The notes under the pieces: model-generated
Databases searched by the model: none
What the model was told of the DNA's origin: nothing
What the model saw: only the letters and a program-made list of their open reading frames with translations
In this document: positions 8,227 to 17,817 of the stretch, piece by piece
How the letters are laid out: each line of letters starts with the position of its first letter
How positions within the stretch are numbered: the stretch's first letter is position 1
NCBI GenBank assembly: GCA_023432805.1
Contig: JAEYUG010000007.1
Coordinates: 1-59,901, forward strand
Source: Bacteroidota bacterium
Lineage (GTDB): Bacteria; Bacteroidota; Ignavibacteria; SZUA-365
DNA: 59,901 nucleotides
Direction: 5' to 3'
Made by a program: the position numbers and the translations under genes

Positions 8227-10262
8227 CAGTCCGTGCCGAGGTGTTCGATCTCTTCCTGGGCGTGTGCCCACTCGTCATAGAGATAGGCGAGGGTGCTGGT
8301 GATCTCCTTGTACTCGGCGTTGAGCGTGCGGGCGCGCGCCTCGTCGCGGTAGGTCTCCTCGTGACCGAGCGCCTCTTCGATGCGCGTCTTTTCGGACTCG
8401 GCGGCTGCGATCTTCTTCTCGACCCGTTCGAGCGCGTTGCGCAGCGGCTTCAGCTTCTTGTAGCGCTCCTGCCGTGCAGCGGCCTCCTCGCGCTTGCGCT
8501 CCTTGTCGCTGTGCAGCGATGCGCGTCTGACGGTTTCGTGTCCCGCCACGTCATGCCGGCCAGCATCCCGCATCGCCGCGTCGCGCTTTTCCGCAGCCGA
8601 TCGCGCTTCTTCCGAGCGTGATGCATTGGCGCGTGCGGACTCCTGCTCGGCGTGCCGTTTGCGCAGGTAGTCGCTCACCGAGCCCGTCGTCGCGCGCAGC
8701 TCGCCGTTCGGGAAATCCACACAGGTCGTGATCAGGGGCTCGAGAAAATCGCGGTCATGCGAGACGATGATGTACGAGCCCTGAAAGCGCTGCAACGCCT
8801 CCTGCAGCACCGCCTTTGAACGCAGGTCGAGGTGGTTCGTGGGTTCATCGAGCACGAGCAGGTTCGAGGGAGTGAGCAGCATCTTCGCCAGTGCGAGCCG
8901 GCTCTTCTCGCCGCCCGACAGCACGCCGACCTTCTTGAACACGTCGTCGCCCTGAAACAGGAAGCACCCGAGCAGCGTGCGCAGACGCTTCCGCACATCG
9001 CCCACGGCAATCACATCGACGGTCTCGAGTACGGTGCGGGTGGGATCGAGTTCCTCCGCCTGATTCTGTGCGTAGTATCCGATCACCACATTGTGGCCCG
9101 GTGTGCGCGTGCCGCCCTGGTACGGTTCGATGCCCGCGATGATGCGGGCGAGGGTGGACTTGCCGACGCCGTTCACACCGAGAAACGCGATGCGGTCGCC
9201 GCGCTCGACGGTGAACGACAGGTCGCCGAAGATCTCGAGGTCGCCGTAGCGCTTGGCCAGATGCTCGAGGTGCATGAGCGTGCGGCCGGGCGCGGGCGGT
9301 TCGGGAAAGTCGAACGAGATGCCGCGCTCTTCGTCTTCGATTTCGATGCGGTCGATCTTCTCGAGCATCTTCAGCCGGCTCTGCACCTGGCGCGCCTTCG
9401 TGGCCTTGTAGCGGAAGCGCTCGACGAACTGCATCGTCTGCTTGATCTGCTGCTGCTGATTCTCGTAGGCGGCCTGGATCTGCTCCATCCGCTCAATCTT
9501 CTCCTCGAGATAGAACGAGTAGTTTCCACTGTACTCGGTGACCTTGCCCATCGAGACCTCGACTGTGCGCGTGACGAGGTTGTCGAGAAAGCGCCGGTCG
9601 TGCGAGATGAGCACGACGGAGCCTTCGTAGCCCTGCAGATACGTCTCTAGCCACTCGAGCGCCTCGATGTCGAGGTGGTTCGTGGGCTCGTCAAGCAGGA
9701 GGATGGTGGGCTCGCGAAGGAGGAGTTTTGCGAGCGCGATGCGCATCTGCCAGCCTCCGCTGAATTCCTCGGTCATGCGAGGCAGGTCCTTCTCGCGGAA
9801 GCCGAGTCCCATCAACACCTGGGTGACTTTGGACTCGATGTTCCAGCCCTCGCGGTGCTCGAGCTGATGCTGCACGTCGCCGAGTTCACCCACAAGCGCG
9901 TGCAGTTCGTCGCTGTCGGTGTGTCCCTCGTCGCTGAGGCGCGAGATGGCGCGGGCGATCTCGTCGACGCGGTCATGCAGGGCGAGGATGTCGTCGAAGG
10001 CGGTGGCCGCCTCGTCGTAGAGGGAGCGGCCCTCGTGATGCACACCGTCCTGCGGCAGATAGCCGACAGTGTTGGAACGCGACTGTGCGATGTCGCCGCT
10101 GTCGGCTTCGATGAAGCCCATGATGATCTTCATGAGCGTCGACTTGCCTGCGCCGTTCGATCCGACGATCGCGACGCGGTCGCGGTCGCCGATGCGCAGC
10201 GACACATTGCGGAAGAGGTACTCCCCTCCGTACTGCTTCGATATGGCGTTGAGCGAAATCAT
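8226..10262 (-). CDS. ABC-F family ATPase (ribosome-associated, Uup/YdiF-like)
   Basis: 678 residues, two ABC ATPase domains and no membrane domain. Walker A motifs are at 34-42 (GSNGAGKST) and 362-370 (GVNGVGKST), signatures at FSGGWQMRIAL and LSGGEKSRLAL, and both Walker B motifs read DEPTNHLD. The charged linker at about 240-310 corresponds to the P-site tRNA interaction region, and a long C-terminal coiled coil (about 530-670) resembles Uup and YdiF. ABC-F proteins act on ribosomes to relieve stalling or give antibiotic protection. The housekeeping type is more likely here, given the lack of resistance context. It is translationally coupled to the glycosyltransferase. Confidence 0.92.
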   Translation of the reverse strand: MISLNAISKQYGGEYLFRNVSLRIGDRDRVAIVGSNGAGKSTLMKIIMGFIEADSGDIAQSRSNTVGYLPQDGVHHEGRSLYDEAATAFDDILALHDRVDEIARAISRLSDEGHTDSDELHALVGELGDVQHQLEHREGWNIESKVTQVLMGLGFREKDLPRMTEEFSGGWQMRIALAKLLLREPTILLLDEPTNHLDIEALEWLETYLQGYEGSVVLISHDRRFLDNLVTRTVEVSMGKVTEYSGNYSFYLEEKIERMEQIQAAYENQQQQIKQTMQFVERFRYKATKARQVQSRLKMLEKIDRIEIEDEERGISFDFPEPPAPGRTLMHLEHLAKRYGDLEIFGDLSFTVERGDRIAFLGVNGVGKSTLARIIAGIEPYQGGTRTPGHNVVIGYYAQNQAEELDPTRTVLETVDVIAVGDVRKRLRTLLGCFLFQGDDVFKKVGVLSGGEKSRLALAKMLLTPSNLLVLDEPTNHLDLRSKAVLQEALQRFQGSYIIVSHDRDFLEPLITTCVDFPNGELRATTGSVSDYLRKRHAEQESARANASRSEEARSAAEKRDAAMRDAGRHDVAGHETVRRASLHSDKERKREEAAARQERYKKLKPLRNALERVEKKIAAAESEKTRIEEALGHEETYRDEARARTLNAEYKEITSTLAYLYDEWAHAQEEIEHLGTD

Positions 10263-10268
10263 GCGATG

Positions 10269-10351
10269 AAAGGAGGGTGGACGTCTGCGCTCAGGTCTCT
10301 TGACGAATGCTCAGTGGGTGTAGGGTGGACGAGGGCGTCCACCGTCCTGTC
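10269..10351. repeat. Repeat element, long form, between glyS and the ABC-F gene
   Basis: This gap holds AAAGGAGGGTGGACG near 10269 and then a long-form copy: TTGACG at 10300, CAGTGGGT, and a palindrome with arms GGTGGACG (10324-10331) and CGTCCACC (10336-10343) around AGGG. AGGG is the reverse complement of the usual CCCT loop. The element ends directly at the glyS stop codon. Related long forms lie at 24723 and 49157. Confidence 0.75.
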
Positions 10352-11833
10352 CTACACCCGTTCACGCAGATAGGTCTCGACATTGGCAATCGCGATGCGT
10401 TCCTGCTGCATTGTATCGCGGTCGCGCACGGTGACTGTCTGATCCTCGAGCGTCTGCGAGTCGATCGTGAATCCATACGGCGTGCCGATTTCATCCTGCC
10501 GGCGGTAGCGACGGCCGACCGATCCACTGTCGTCGTAGAACACCTTGTACGAGCGCGTGAGCTCCTTGTAGAGATTGCGGGCGATCTCATCCATCCCATC
10601 ACGGTTCACCAGCGGCAGCACCGCGGCCTTGAACGGTGCGAGGGATGGATGGAAACGCAGTACGACGCGCGTTTCCTTCTCGAGCTCCTCCTCACGGTAG
10701 GCGTCGGTGAGAAAGGCCATGAACGAACGGCTCGCCCCAGCGGAAGTCTCGATGACGTAGGGCAGGTACTTCTCCTTCGTCTCGTCATCGAAGTACTCGA
10801 GTCCTTTCCCCGAATACTCGGCATGCCGCCCGAGATCGAAATCCGTGCGGTTGTGGATCCCCTCGATCTCACCCCAGCCAAAGGGAAATTCGTATTCGAT
10901 GTCGACGGCGGCTTTTGCGTAGTGCGCGAGTTTCTCGGGAGCGTGCGGATGGTAGCGCAGCTTCTCCTTCGTCATGCCGAGGCCATGGAACCAGGCGAGC
11001 CGCTCGGCACGCCAGCGCTCGTACCATTCATCGTCGGTGCCGGGACGCACGAAGAACTGCATTTCCATCTGCTCGAACTCCCGCGTGCGGAACAGGAAGT
11101 TCTTCGTGTTGATTTCGTTGCGGAAGGCCTTGCCGATCTGCGCAATGCCGAAGGGCACCTTCTGGCGGGTGGACTGCGCGACATTCTGGAAGTTGACGAA
11201 GATGCCCTGCGCCGTTTCGGGACGCAGGTACACGACGTTGCTCGAATCTTCGACCGGTCCCACGAAGGTTTTGAACATCAGGTTGAACTTGCGGGGAATC
11301 GTGAAGGTGCCGGTGCGTCCGCAGTTCGGACACCCGAGCAGATCGGAGCCGTTGAGCTGTTCGAACACGGCGGCATCATCGATGAGGGCGTTGCCGGCGG
11401 CTTCCTCGCGGGCCGGGGCGTCGAGCGCCATGAAGGCGGTGTGGACGTTGGCGTCGGCGGCGAGCAGCGCAGCGTATCCTTCCACAATCTTCCTGCGACG
11501 CTTGTCGTTGTACGATTCGAACAGCACGTCGAGACGGTAGCGGCTCTTGCACTCGCGGCAGTCGACCATGGGATCGGTGAAATTCTCGACGTGGCCCGAG
11601 GCCTCCCACACGCGGGGATGCATGAGGATCGAGGCATCGACACCCTCGATGTCGTCGCGCCAGGTCATCGCGCGCCACCAGGACTCCTTCACGTTGCGAA
11701 GGAGCTCGACACCGAGCGGACCGTAATCCCAGCAGCCGTTCAGGCCACCGTAGATTTCCGAAGACTGGAAGACGAAGCCGCGCCGTTTGGCGAGGGAGAC
11801 AATTTTTTCGAGCGTGCTTTGATTCGAGGCCAT
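10352..11833 (-). CDS. glyS: Glycyl-tRNA synthetase, dimeric class II type
   Basis: 493 residues from the ATG at 11833 (MASNQSTLEKIV); the upstream in-frame Met is not needed. It charges tRNA-Gly. The family start is seen in RGFVFQSSEIYGGLNGCWDYGPLG, the class II motif region in YLRPETAQGIFVNF and the C-terminal GASRSFMAFL. Two CxxC pairs (CRECKS and CPNC) suggest a zinc ribbon. This is the single-chain dimeric enzyme shared with eukaryotes, archaea and some bacteria, not the tetrameric GlyQ/GlyS pair. The leader is too short for a T-box. Confidence 0.95.
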   Translation of the reverse strand: MASNQSTLEKIVSLAKRRGFVFQSSEIYGGLNGCWDYGPLGVELLRNVKESWWRAMTWRDDIEGVDASILMHPRVWEASGHVENFTDPMVDCRECKSRYRLDVLFESYNDKRRRKIVEGYAALLAADANVHTAFMALDAPAREEAAGNALIDDAAVFEQLNGSDLLGCPNCGRTGTFTIPRKFNLMFKTFVGPVEDSSNVVYLRPETAQGIFVNFQNVAQSTRQKVPFGIAQIGKAFRNEINTKNFLFRTREFEQMEMQFFVRPGTDDEWYERWRAERLAWFHGLGMTKEKLRYHPHAPEKLAHYAKAAVDIEYEFPFGWGEIEGIHNRTDFDLGRHAEYSGKGLEYFDDETKEKYLPYVIETSAGASRSFMAFLTDAYREEELEKETRVVLRFHPSLAPFKAAVLPLVNRDGMDEIARNLYKELTRSYKVFYDDSGSVGRRYRRQDEIGTPYGFTIDSQTLEDQTVTVRDRDTMQQERIAIANVETYLRERV

Positions 11834-11883
11834 GTTCGTGCGCTGATTCTGAGGTAACCTCACAAGATACGCACCCGTCACAT

Positions 11884-13986
11884 CTATTCGAAGCGAAGCA
11901 TCCCACTCTCGACATCGTGCCCGACACCGAACACGCCACCGTCACGATCCTCCTGCTGGCGCCATGTCGCACCGTTGGACAGCGTGAATCCCTTCCGCGG
12001 TGGCACGGGCTCGTACACATCGTTGCCCCCGATGTCGAAGAAGAGTCCCGTTGTCGGTGCAAGCCATCCCCACTCACCACCGCGGCGGCCCGTGCCGTAG
12101 CCGAACGCATTGCCCACCGGCGCGTAGCGGTCGTTGCCGCGGATGTTCGCAAACACCGCGAAACTGTTGTTGAGGGCGCTTCCGAGCGAGCAGGCGCGCT
12201 CGTCGCCAGCGGACATCGTGTAGACGTCGTCGCCGTCGGCATCGATGTAGAACGCGGCCGATGCATCATGCGCCGTCCCGAGTCCGAGTGTCATCACAAG
12301 GTCGGTTCGGTCATTGCCCGCATCATCGAACAGCACGCCGATCGCGTAATGCGCAGCCGCACCGAGATTGAAGAACACACCGCGATAGCTGTCGTTGCCG
12401 GTGGCGTCGCTGAGCACGCCCATCCCATACCAGTACCCCGTGCCCTGCGCGAACACCCCGGCACTGTATGTGTCGTTGCCGTCGAGATCATGCAGAATCC
12501 CGAGTCCACCGCTCATGTTGTGCCCGTCGGTGTGGTCTCCGCGGCGTCCTGCCCCATAGCCCTGCGCGTCACTCTCGTTGTGCTTCGGTGTCTCGTCTCC
12601 GATGTGAATCAGATCGGTGTCGTCGGCCGTGTAGCGGTCATTGCCTGCCGCGTCGGCCAGCAGACCGAGTCCCTTCGAAAACCCGTAGCCCTGCGCATAG
12701 TACACCGTGTTGTATGCATCGTCTCCGCTCTTGTCGAAGAGCACTCCGACACCGTACAATCCCGCCCCCTGACTGAATCCGAGCGAGGCGTAGCGGTCGT
12801 CGCCGTCGACATCATGCAGCACTCCCACTCCGAACCGTCCGCAGCCCTGCGAAAACGTGCGGCTCTCGTACGCGTCGTCTCCGGCGAGATCGAACAGCAT
12901 GCCGATGCCCAGCACGCCCACGCCCTGCGCGGGGACGCCCTCGTGGGCATTCGTGTAGCGGTCGTCACCCCCGAGGTCTATCGCAACCGAAATCGGAAGC
13001 GACGGCGACGAGGCCGCGGTGCTTCCGACGTATGTGTCGTCGCCCCCCAGGTCGACGACCAGCGCGCAGTCGGAGGCGTAGTGCAGGTCGCTTCCGCCCC
13101 CGCGCAGCAGCACACGTCCGATGGGTGTGGGGATGTCGAGCAGGAACGACGCTCCCACGTGCGCGCGCAAGGCCGGCAGGGAAGCCTCGATTGCATGCGC
13201 GAGCTGCATCGCGCCCCAGGACAAGGACGACACGTCGACCGCGACGGCCGCGTCGTAGACGATCTGGTCGAAGGTATGCGCGTCGCACTGGCTCTCCTCG
13301 AGCGTGGTGCTCGTGAAGATGTGCTGCCAGTCGTCGCGCGGGATGCGCCGCAGCGCATGGTCGCGCCAGCGGGCGGCCTCGCGCACGGACTCCACCAACC
13401 CGGCGATCGTGCGTTCGAGATCGGGTGGCAGCATGGCGATCTGCCTGGCGAAACGCCCGGAGAGATCGGTCCAATGCTGCGTAGGCAGGGGATAGACGAT
13501 GGTCGACCCGAGATCACGGCCGCGCTCCTCGTAGACGGCGCGAATCGCTGCCAGCAGTGGCGATCGCTCGGCGACTGCCGGCACGTAGTCGAATCCGTAC
13601 TTGCCCACGTCGTGCCCGAGCGCGCGGGCGGACTGCGTGATGAGTCCCGCCACCGGTCGCACCCGCGCAATCAACGGTCGCGGCCAGTTTGCGGTGTCGC
13701 CCTTCATGCGCAGCGTGTAGACCTGCAGCAGTTCACGTGTGAAGGTGGGGATTTTGAGGGGACGAGCCAGCAGCCCGTCGAACCACGGCAGGCGGAAGGG
13801 ATCGGTGCGATCGACCATGCCCCAGGTCGGAAGCGGTCTGTAGCCGATGCTCGCGGAGTCACGCCCCAGCGACGTGAGCGTCGAGCGCAGCAGTTCGTTC
13901 TGGGCGTGGAGGATGGATGGGAGCAGGAAGGTACCGAGGCAGATGGCACCGAGAAGCAGCGGGAAACGTGAACGTCGAGACATCAT
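11884..13986 (-). CDS. Exported protein with twelve G-[DN]-D-x-Y repeats
   Basis: 700 residues. Signal peptide at about 1-28 (ends LHAQ). Residues 30-290 are a non-repetitive, probably helical domain. The C-terminal part holds twelve copies of a short acidic turn (GGDDTY, AGDDAY, DGDDRY, AGNDRY, RGNDRY and similar). The middle copies are about 33 residues apart and joined by segments like FSQGxGxxGVGVLxD. The spacing and glycine/aspartate pattern suggest a beta-solenoid in which each turn could bind a metal ion, probably Ca2+, but it is not a canonical RTX nonapeptide array. I recognise no named family. The gene lies upstream of glyS on the same strand, with its stop 50 bases before the glyS start. 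Confidence 0.7.
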   Translation of the reverse strand: MMSRRSRFPLLLGAICLGTFLLPSILHAQNELLRSTLTSLGRDSASIGYRPLPTWGMVDRTDPFRLPWFDGLLARPLKIPTFTRELLQVYTLRMKGDTANWPRPLIARVRPVAGLITQSARALGHDVGKYGFDYVPAVAERSPLLAAIRAVYEERGRDLGSTIVYPLPTQHWTDLSGRFARQIAMLPPDLERTIAGLVESVREAARWRDHALRRIPRDDWQHIFTSTTLEESQCDAHTFDQIVYDAAVAVDVSSLSWGAMQLAHAIEASLPALRAHVGASFLLDIPTPIGRVLLRGGGSDLHYASDCALVVDLGGDDTYVGSTAASSPSLPISVAIDLGGDDRYTNAHEGVPAQGVGVLGIGMLFDLAGDDAYESRTFSQGCGRFGVGVLHDVDGDDRYASLGFSQGAGLYGVGVLFDKSGDDAYNTVYYAQGYGFSKGLGLLADAAGNDRYTADDTDLIHIGDETPKHNESDAQGYGAGRRGDHTDGHNMSGGLGILHDLDGNDTYSAGVFAQGTGYWYGMGVLSDATGNDSYRGVFFNLGAAAHYAIGVLFDDAGNDRTDLVMTLGLGTAHDASAAFYIDADGDDVYTMSAGDERACSLGSALNNSFAVFANIRGNDRYAPVGNAFGYGTGRRGGEWGWLAPTTGLFFDIGGNDVYEPVPPRKGFTLSNGATWRQQEDRDGGVFGVGHDVESGMLRFE

Positions 13987-14062
13987 GCATGCCGGGCGAT
14001 GGAGAATCCGTCAAAATACGCAGATTCCTCTCGCCCGGCATACCGGTGCTGCGTGGCGCCCC

Positions 14063-14779
14063 CTACCGTCCGAAGACGCGGCGCAGCAGTTCGGTCGTGC
14101 GTGCGGCGGGATTCGCGCGAATCTCGATTTCCTCCTTCGCGATCATCGTGAAGAGTCCGGCGATCGCCTTCTCGGTCACGTACGCGGTCAGGTCGGTATT
14201 CACCTTTGTCACCAGGGGAATCTTGTTGTAGGTCGACATGACATCAGCCCAGTACTTCGTCGCATTGACCTTGTCGAGCGCACTCTTGATCACGGGCGAA
14301 AACGAGGCCGTGAGCGCCGGAGTCGTGGTGCGCTGCAGGTACTGCGTACCCGATGTCTGGTCGCCACGCACGAGTGCGAGCGCGTCTTCGAAGGTCATCT
14401 TCCGGATCGCATCGACGAAGATCGGCGCCGCATCCTTCGCAGCTTCCTCGGCGGCACGATTCATGGATGTGATCGCATCGTCGACCTTCGATCCCATGCC
14501 GATGTCTCGCAACGTCTTCTCGACCTTCTGGGCGTCGGCCGGCATGGGAATCTTGATCTCGGGATTTCCGAAGTATCCATCGAGCTGCGAGACGAGGGTC
14601 GATCCCTTGGTCACGCCCTGCGTGAACGCTTCCTTGAGTCCCGCGGCCGCATCGCCCTGGGTCAGTGGCGCCTGCTGCCTGAGATCGCCGAGAATGGTCC
14701 CGAGATTCTTTCCGCCGGCGCATCCGACGAGTGTGATCGTCGCCAGCATGAACATCGAGTACACGAATAATGTGCGCAT
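14063..14779 (-). CDS. DUF4197 family lipoprotein
   Basis: 238 residues. The N-terminus carries a lipoprotein signal with lipobox LVGC and should be anchored in an outer or inner membrane leaflet. The remainder matches DUF4197: AGLKEAFTQGVTKGSTLVSQ, then DGYFGNPEIKIPMP, KVEKTLRDIGMG and the C-terminal EKAIAGLFTMIAKEE. Function is not established for the family. The next gene downstream on this strand is the exported repeat protein, 76 bases away. Confidence 0.85.
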   Translation of the reverse strand: MRTLFVYSMFMLATITLVGCAGGKNLGTILGDLRQQAPLTQGDAAAGLKEAFTQGVTKGSTLVSQLDGYFGNPEIKIPMPADAQKVEKTLRDIGMGSKVDDAITSMNRAAEEAAKDAAPIFVDAIRKMTFEDALALVRGDQTSGTQYLQRTTTPALTASFSPVIKSALDKVNATKYWADVMSTYNKIPLVTKVNTDLTAYVTEKAIAGLFTMIAKEEIEIRANPAARTTELLRRVFGR

Positions 14780-14836
14780 GAGAAACCTGCCTCTGCGGCT
14801 CGCAGCCGCGTCAAAGAGTGAACGATGGTGAGATGA

Positions 14837-17575
14837 TTACACGCGTGCCTGCGCGCTGCGGTTCCACCTGCGATCGAGCAGCTTCTTGAGTTCGATCAGC
14901 ACGATGATCGAAAAGGCCGTGCCGGTGCAAATGGCCCATTCGTTGAGTGTCAGCGGCACGACGCGCAGCAGGGTGTTGAGTCCGGGGAGGTGCACCGCAG
15001 CCACTTGCAGTGTCAGCGAAATCATCGACACGAGCAGCAGGGGACGGTTCGATGCGACTCCGATCTTGAAGATCGACGAGTGCACCGAGCGGGAGTTGTG
15101 CACGTTGAAGATCTGGAACAGTGCGAGCGTGACGAAGGCCATGGTCTGCGACCGCTGCAGCGGACCGCCCTGGAGCTGATCAACGAGATCGAGGCTCCAT
15201 CCGAAGTGTGTCAATGCATACGAATACACACCGAGGGTTCCGATCATCATGATGAGTCCCGCAATGAGAATCGTGATGAGCATCTCCTTTGGCACCAGTC
15301 CGGCGCTCGTATCCCGCGGAGGCCGCAGCATGAGATTCCCGTGTTCCTTCTCGTAGGCGAGCGGGAAGGTCGAGATGCCGTCGGTCACGAGGTTGATCCA
15401 CAAGAGCTGCGCGGGCAGCAGCGGAAGCGGCATGCCCCAGATGATCGACACGGTGAGGGTCAGCACGCCGCCGAAGCTCGTGCTGAGCACGAACAGGATG
15501 ATATGCCGGAGGTTGTCGAAGATCACGCGTCCATAGCGCACGGCCGCGGCGATGGTGGCGAAGTTGTCGTCCATCACCACCATGCTCGACGCCTCCTTTG
15601 CCACGTCGGTGCCGGATCCCATCGCTACACCGATGTTGGCCGCCTGCAGCGCAGGCGCGTCGTTGACGCCATCACCAGTCATCGCCACGATGTGTCCCCG
15701 GCTCTGCAGCGCCTTGACGATGCGCAGCTTGTGCATCGGCGAGACGCGCGCATACACCTCGGTCACATCGCAGATGCCCTTGAGCTTCCGGTCGTCCATC
15801 TCCTCGAGTTCGGCGCCGGTCACTGCGTCGATGGCATTGGTCGCCGAACCACCGAGATTCAGCTGTTCGCCGATCGCGCGGGCCGTGTCCTTGTGATCAC
15901 CGGTGATCATGATCACCTTGATGCCGGCACTGTGGCAGTCGGCGACCGCCTGCCGGGCTTCCTCACGAGGGGGATCGTACATCCCCTGCAGGCCGGTGAA
16001 CACGCAATCGCGGTAGGTCGCGTCGTCGAACACTTCCTCATCTTCTCCGATATCCCTGTAGGCGAACGCAATCACGCGCAGCGCCTGCGACGACATGAGC
16101 CGCACTTCCTGCTGGATGCGCTCGGCATCGATCGGACGCTCGCCATCGGCCATCCACTCCCGCGTGCTCATGGCGAGGATGCGCTCGACCGAGCCCTTCA
16201 CGAGCAGGATCTTCCGGCCTTCGGAGCGGACCGTCACGGCCATGTATTGGTTGTCGGATTCAAAGGGGCGGATGTCGATGATCGGAAACGCGGCGGACTC
16301 CACGTCATGATCAAGGCCGGCCTTCCCGGCGGAAGCCAGGAGGGCGCCCTCGGTCGGATCGCCGATCAGCTTCACGCCGTCGCCGTTCGCAACGAGTTTC
16401 GATTCGGTGCAGATCAGGCCGATGCGCAGCGTGTAGGCGAGGGGACTCTGCCGATGCTCGACATGCACGCGCTCGCCGGACTCGTTGCGGATTTCTCCAA
16501 CGGGATCGTAGCCGATGCCCGTGACGGTGAACTGTTCGCCGCCGGCCATGATGCGCGTGACGGTCATGGCGTTCGCAGTGAGCGTACCGGTCTTGTCGGT
16601 GCAGATCACCGTCGTGCTGCCGAGCGTCTCGACTGCACTGAGTTTGCGGATGATCGCATGCTTCTTGGCCATCATGTACACCCCGATCGACAGCGCCACC
16701 GTGACCGAGACAGGGAGTCCTTCAGGAATCGCCGACACGGCCATGCCCACCGAGGTGAGGAACATGGTCAGCAGGTCGTTGCCCGCTGCATACCCTGCGA
16801 TGAAGATGAACGCGATGGCGATGCCGATGGCGATGCTGAGCTTGCCGCCGAACTGCGCCAGACGCAGCTGCAGGGGCGAGATCGTTTCCTCGGCTTCCAC
16901 GATGTTCTTCGTGATCAATCCCAGTTCCGTCTGCACGCCGACGGCTGTGACAATGCCCTTCCCCCGGCCACGCTGCACCACCGTACCACTGTAGAGCATG
17001 GTGAAGCGGTCTCCGAGCGGGGCCTTTTCATCGACCACCGCGTCGGGCTTCTTTGTCACATGCAGGCTCTCGCCGGTGAGCATCGACTCGTCGACGACGA
17101 GCTCCTGCGCGTCGATCAGGCGGATGTCGGCCGGCACCTTCGTGCCCGACTCGACCAGCACCACATCGCCGCACACGAGCTCGGTGGCGGGCACCGTGGC
17201 CTGCATGCCCCCGCGCACCACGCGCGCCGTGGGCGAGGTGAGCGATTTGAGCGCCTTGAGCGCCTTCTCCGCCTTTGTTTCCTGGTAGAACCCGATCAGC
17301 GTGTTGACGAACACGACGACGAAGATGACGATCGAATCGGTGACGTCGGCCAGCAGCGCGGTGAGCACCGCGGCGACGATCAGGATGTAGATGATGGGAT
17401 TGTGGAACTGGAGGAGGAAAAGCAGGATGGGGGATTTCGTCTTCTCACGGGGAAGTTCGTTCGCGCCGTGTGTCAGTCGGGAAGCGTCCACCTGCGCGGC
17501 GGTCAGGCCGTGTTCGATGTTTGTGTCGAATGCGCGCGAAAGGGCATCAGGTGCGAGTGCGTGCCAGGGTTGCAT
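14837..17575 (-). CDS. P-type cation-transporting ATPase (P2A, probably Ca2+)
   Basis: 912 residues. Cation-transporter N-terminal domain, actuator motif TGES (167-170), membrane motif PEGLP (284-288), phosphorylation site DKTGTLT with Asp327, hinge TGDGVNDAP, and a C-terminal six-helix region. The glutamate of PEGLP and the M6 segment NLVTDG are compatible with one SERCA-type calcium site. The M5 segment lacks the usual Asn/Glu pair, so a single-site PMCA- or Listeria-type pump fits best. Mn2+ or another cation cannot be excluded. The gene follows a double-YHS metal-binding gene on the same strand but is separated from it by a terminator. Confidence 0.88.
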   Translation of the reverse strand: MQPWHALAPDALSRAFDTNIEHGLTAAQVDASRLTHGANELPREKTKSPILLFLLQFHNPIIYILIVAAVLTALLADVTDSIVIFVVVFVNTLIGFYQETKAEKALKALKSLTSPTARVVRGGMQATVPATELVCGDVVLVESGTKVPADIRLIDAQELVVDESMLTGESLHVTKKPDAVVDEKAPLGDRFTMLYSGTVVQRGRGKGIVTAVGVQTELGLITKNIVEAEETISPLQLRLAQFGGKLSIAIGIAIAFIFIAGYAAGNDLLTMFLTSVGMAVSAIPEGLPVSVTVALSIGVYMMAKKHAIIRKLSAVETLGSTTVICTDKTGTLTANAMTVTRIMAGGEQFTVTGIGYDPVGEIRNESGERVHVEHRQSPLAYTLRIGLICTESKLVANGDGVKLIGDPTEGALLASAGKAGLDHDVESAAFPIIDIRPFESDNQYMAVTVRSEGRKILLVKGSVERILAMSTREWMADGERPIDAERIQQEVRLMSSQALRVIAFAYRDIGEDEEVFDDATYRDCVFTGLQGMYDPPREEARQAVADCHSAGIKVIMITGDHKDTARAIGEQLNLGGSATNAIDAVTGAELEEMDDRKLKGICDVTEVYARVSPMHKLRIVKALQSRGHIVAMTGDGVNDAPALQAANIGVAMGSGTDVAKEASSMVVMDDNFATIAAAVRYGRVIFDNLRHIILFVLSTSFGGVLTLTVSIIWGMPLPLLPAQLLWINLVTDGISTFPLAYEKEHGNLMLRPPRDTSAGLVPKEMLITILIAGLIMMIGTLGVYSYALTHFGWSLDLVDQLQGGPLQRSQTMAFVTLALFQIFNVHNSRSVHSSIFKIGVASNRPLLLVSMISLTLQVAAVHLPGLNTLLRVVPLTLNEWAICTGTAFSIIVLIELKKLLDRRWNRSAQARV

Positions 17576-17741
17576 GTGAACCGGTTTGGCTGTTCAGAGG
17601 TATGTGTGCGAAGGAAAACGCGAGCAGGTGGGCAAGGGTTCCGCTCTGCGCTCCCCTGCGGTTCTGCATGACAGTGCAATGTACGCAATCGCGCAACGAG
17701 GAGGTGCGCCCGGTGCGCCCGCAGATTCCACTCGGGGATAG

Positions 17742-17772
17742 AAAAAGGGGAGGCCCATCGGGCCGCCCCTTG
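17742..17772 (-). terminator. Intrinsic terminator after the YHS gene
   Basis: On the minus strand the stem is AAGGGG-c-GGCCC, loop GAT, then GGGCC-t-CCCCTT, followed by TTTC. It lies 45 bases past the YHS gene stop. Confidence 0.75.
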
Positions 17773-17817
17773 TGTACGAACATGTCGTGCTGATGGTATG
17801 CGTCAGCTCTGCGCGCG

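Noticed and set aside
11833..11883. T-box leader for glyS
   Set aside because: Only about 50 bases separate glyS from the upstream gene, too short for a T-box.
11917..13971. 684-codon frame antisense to the repeat protein
   Set aside because: The sense frame has a signal peptide and regular repeats; this one has neither.
14990..17671. 893-codon frame antisense to the P-type ATPase
   Set aside because: Shadow frame rich in His/Arg/Asp; the sense strand has every P-type motif.
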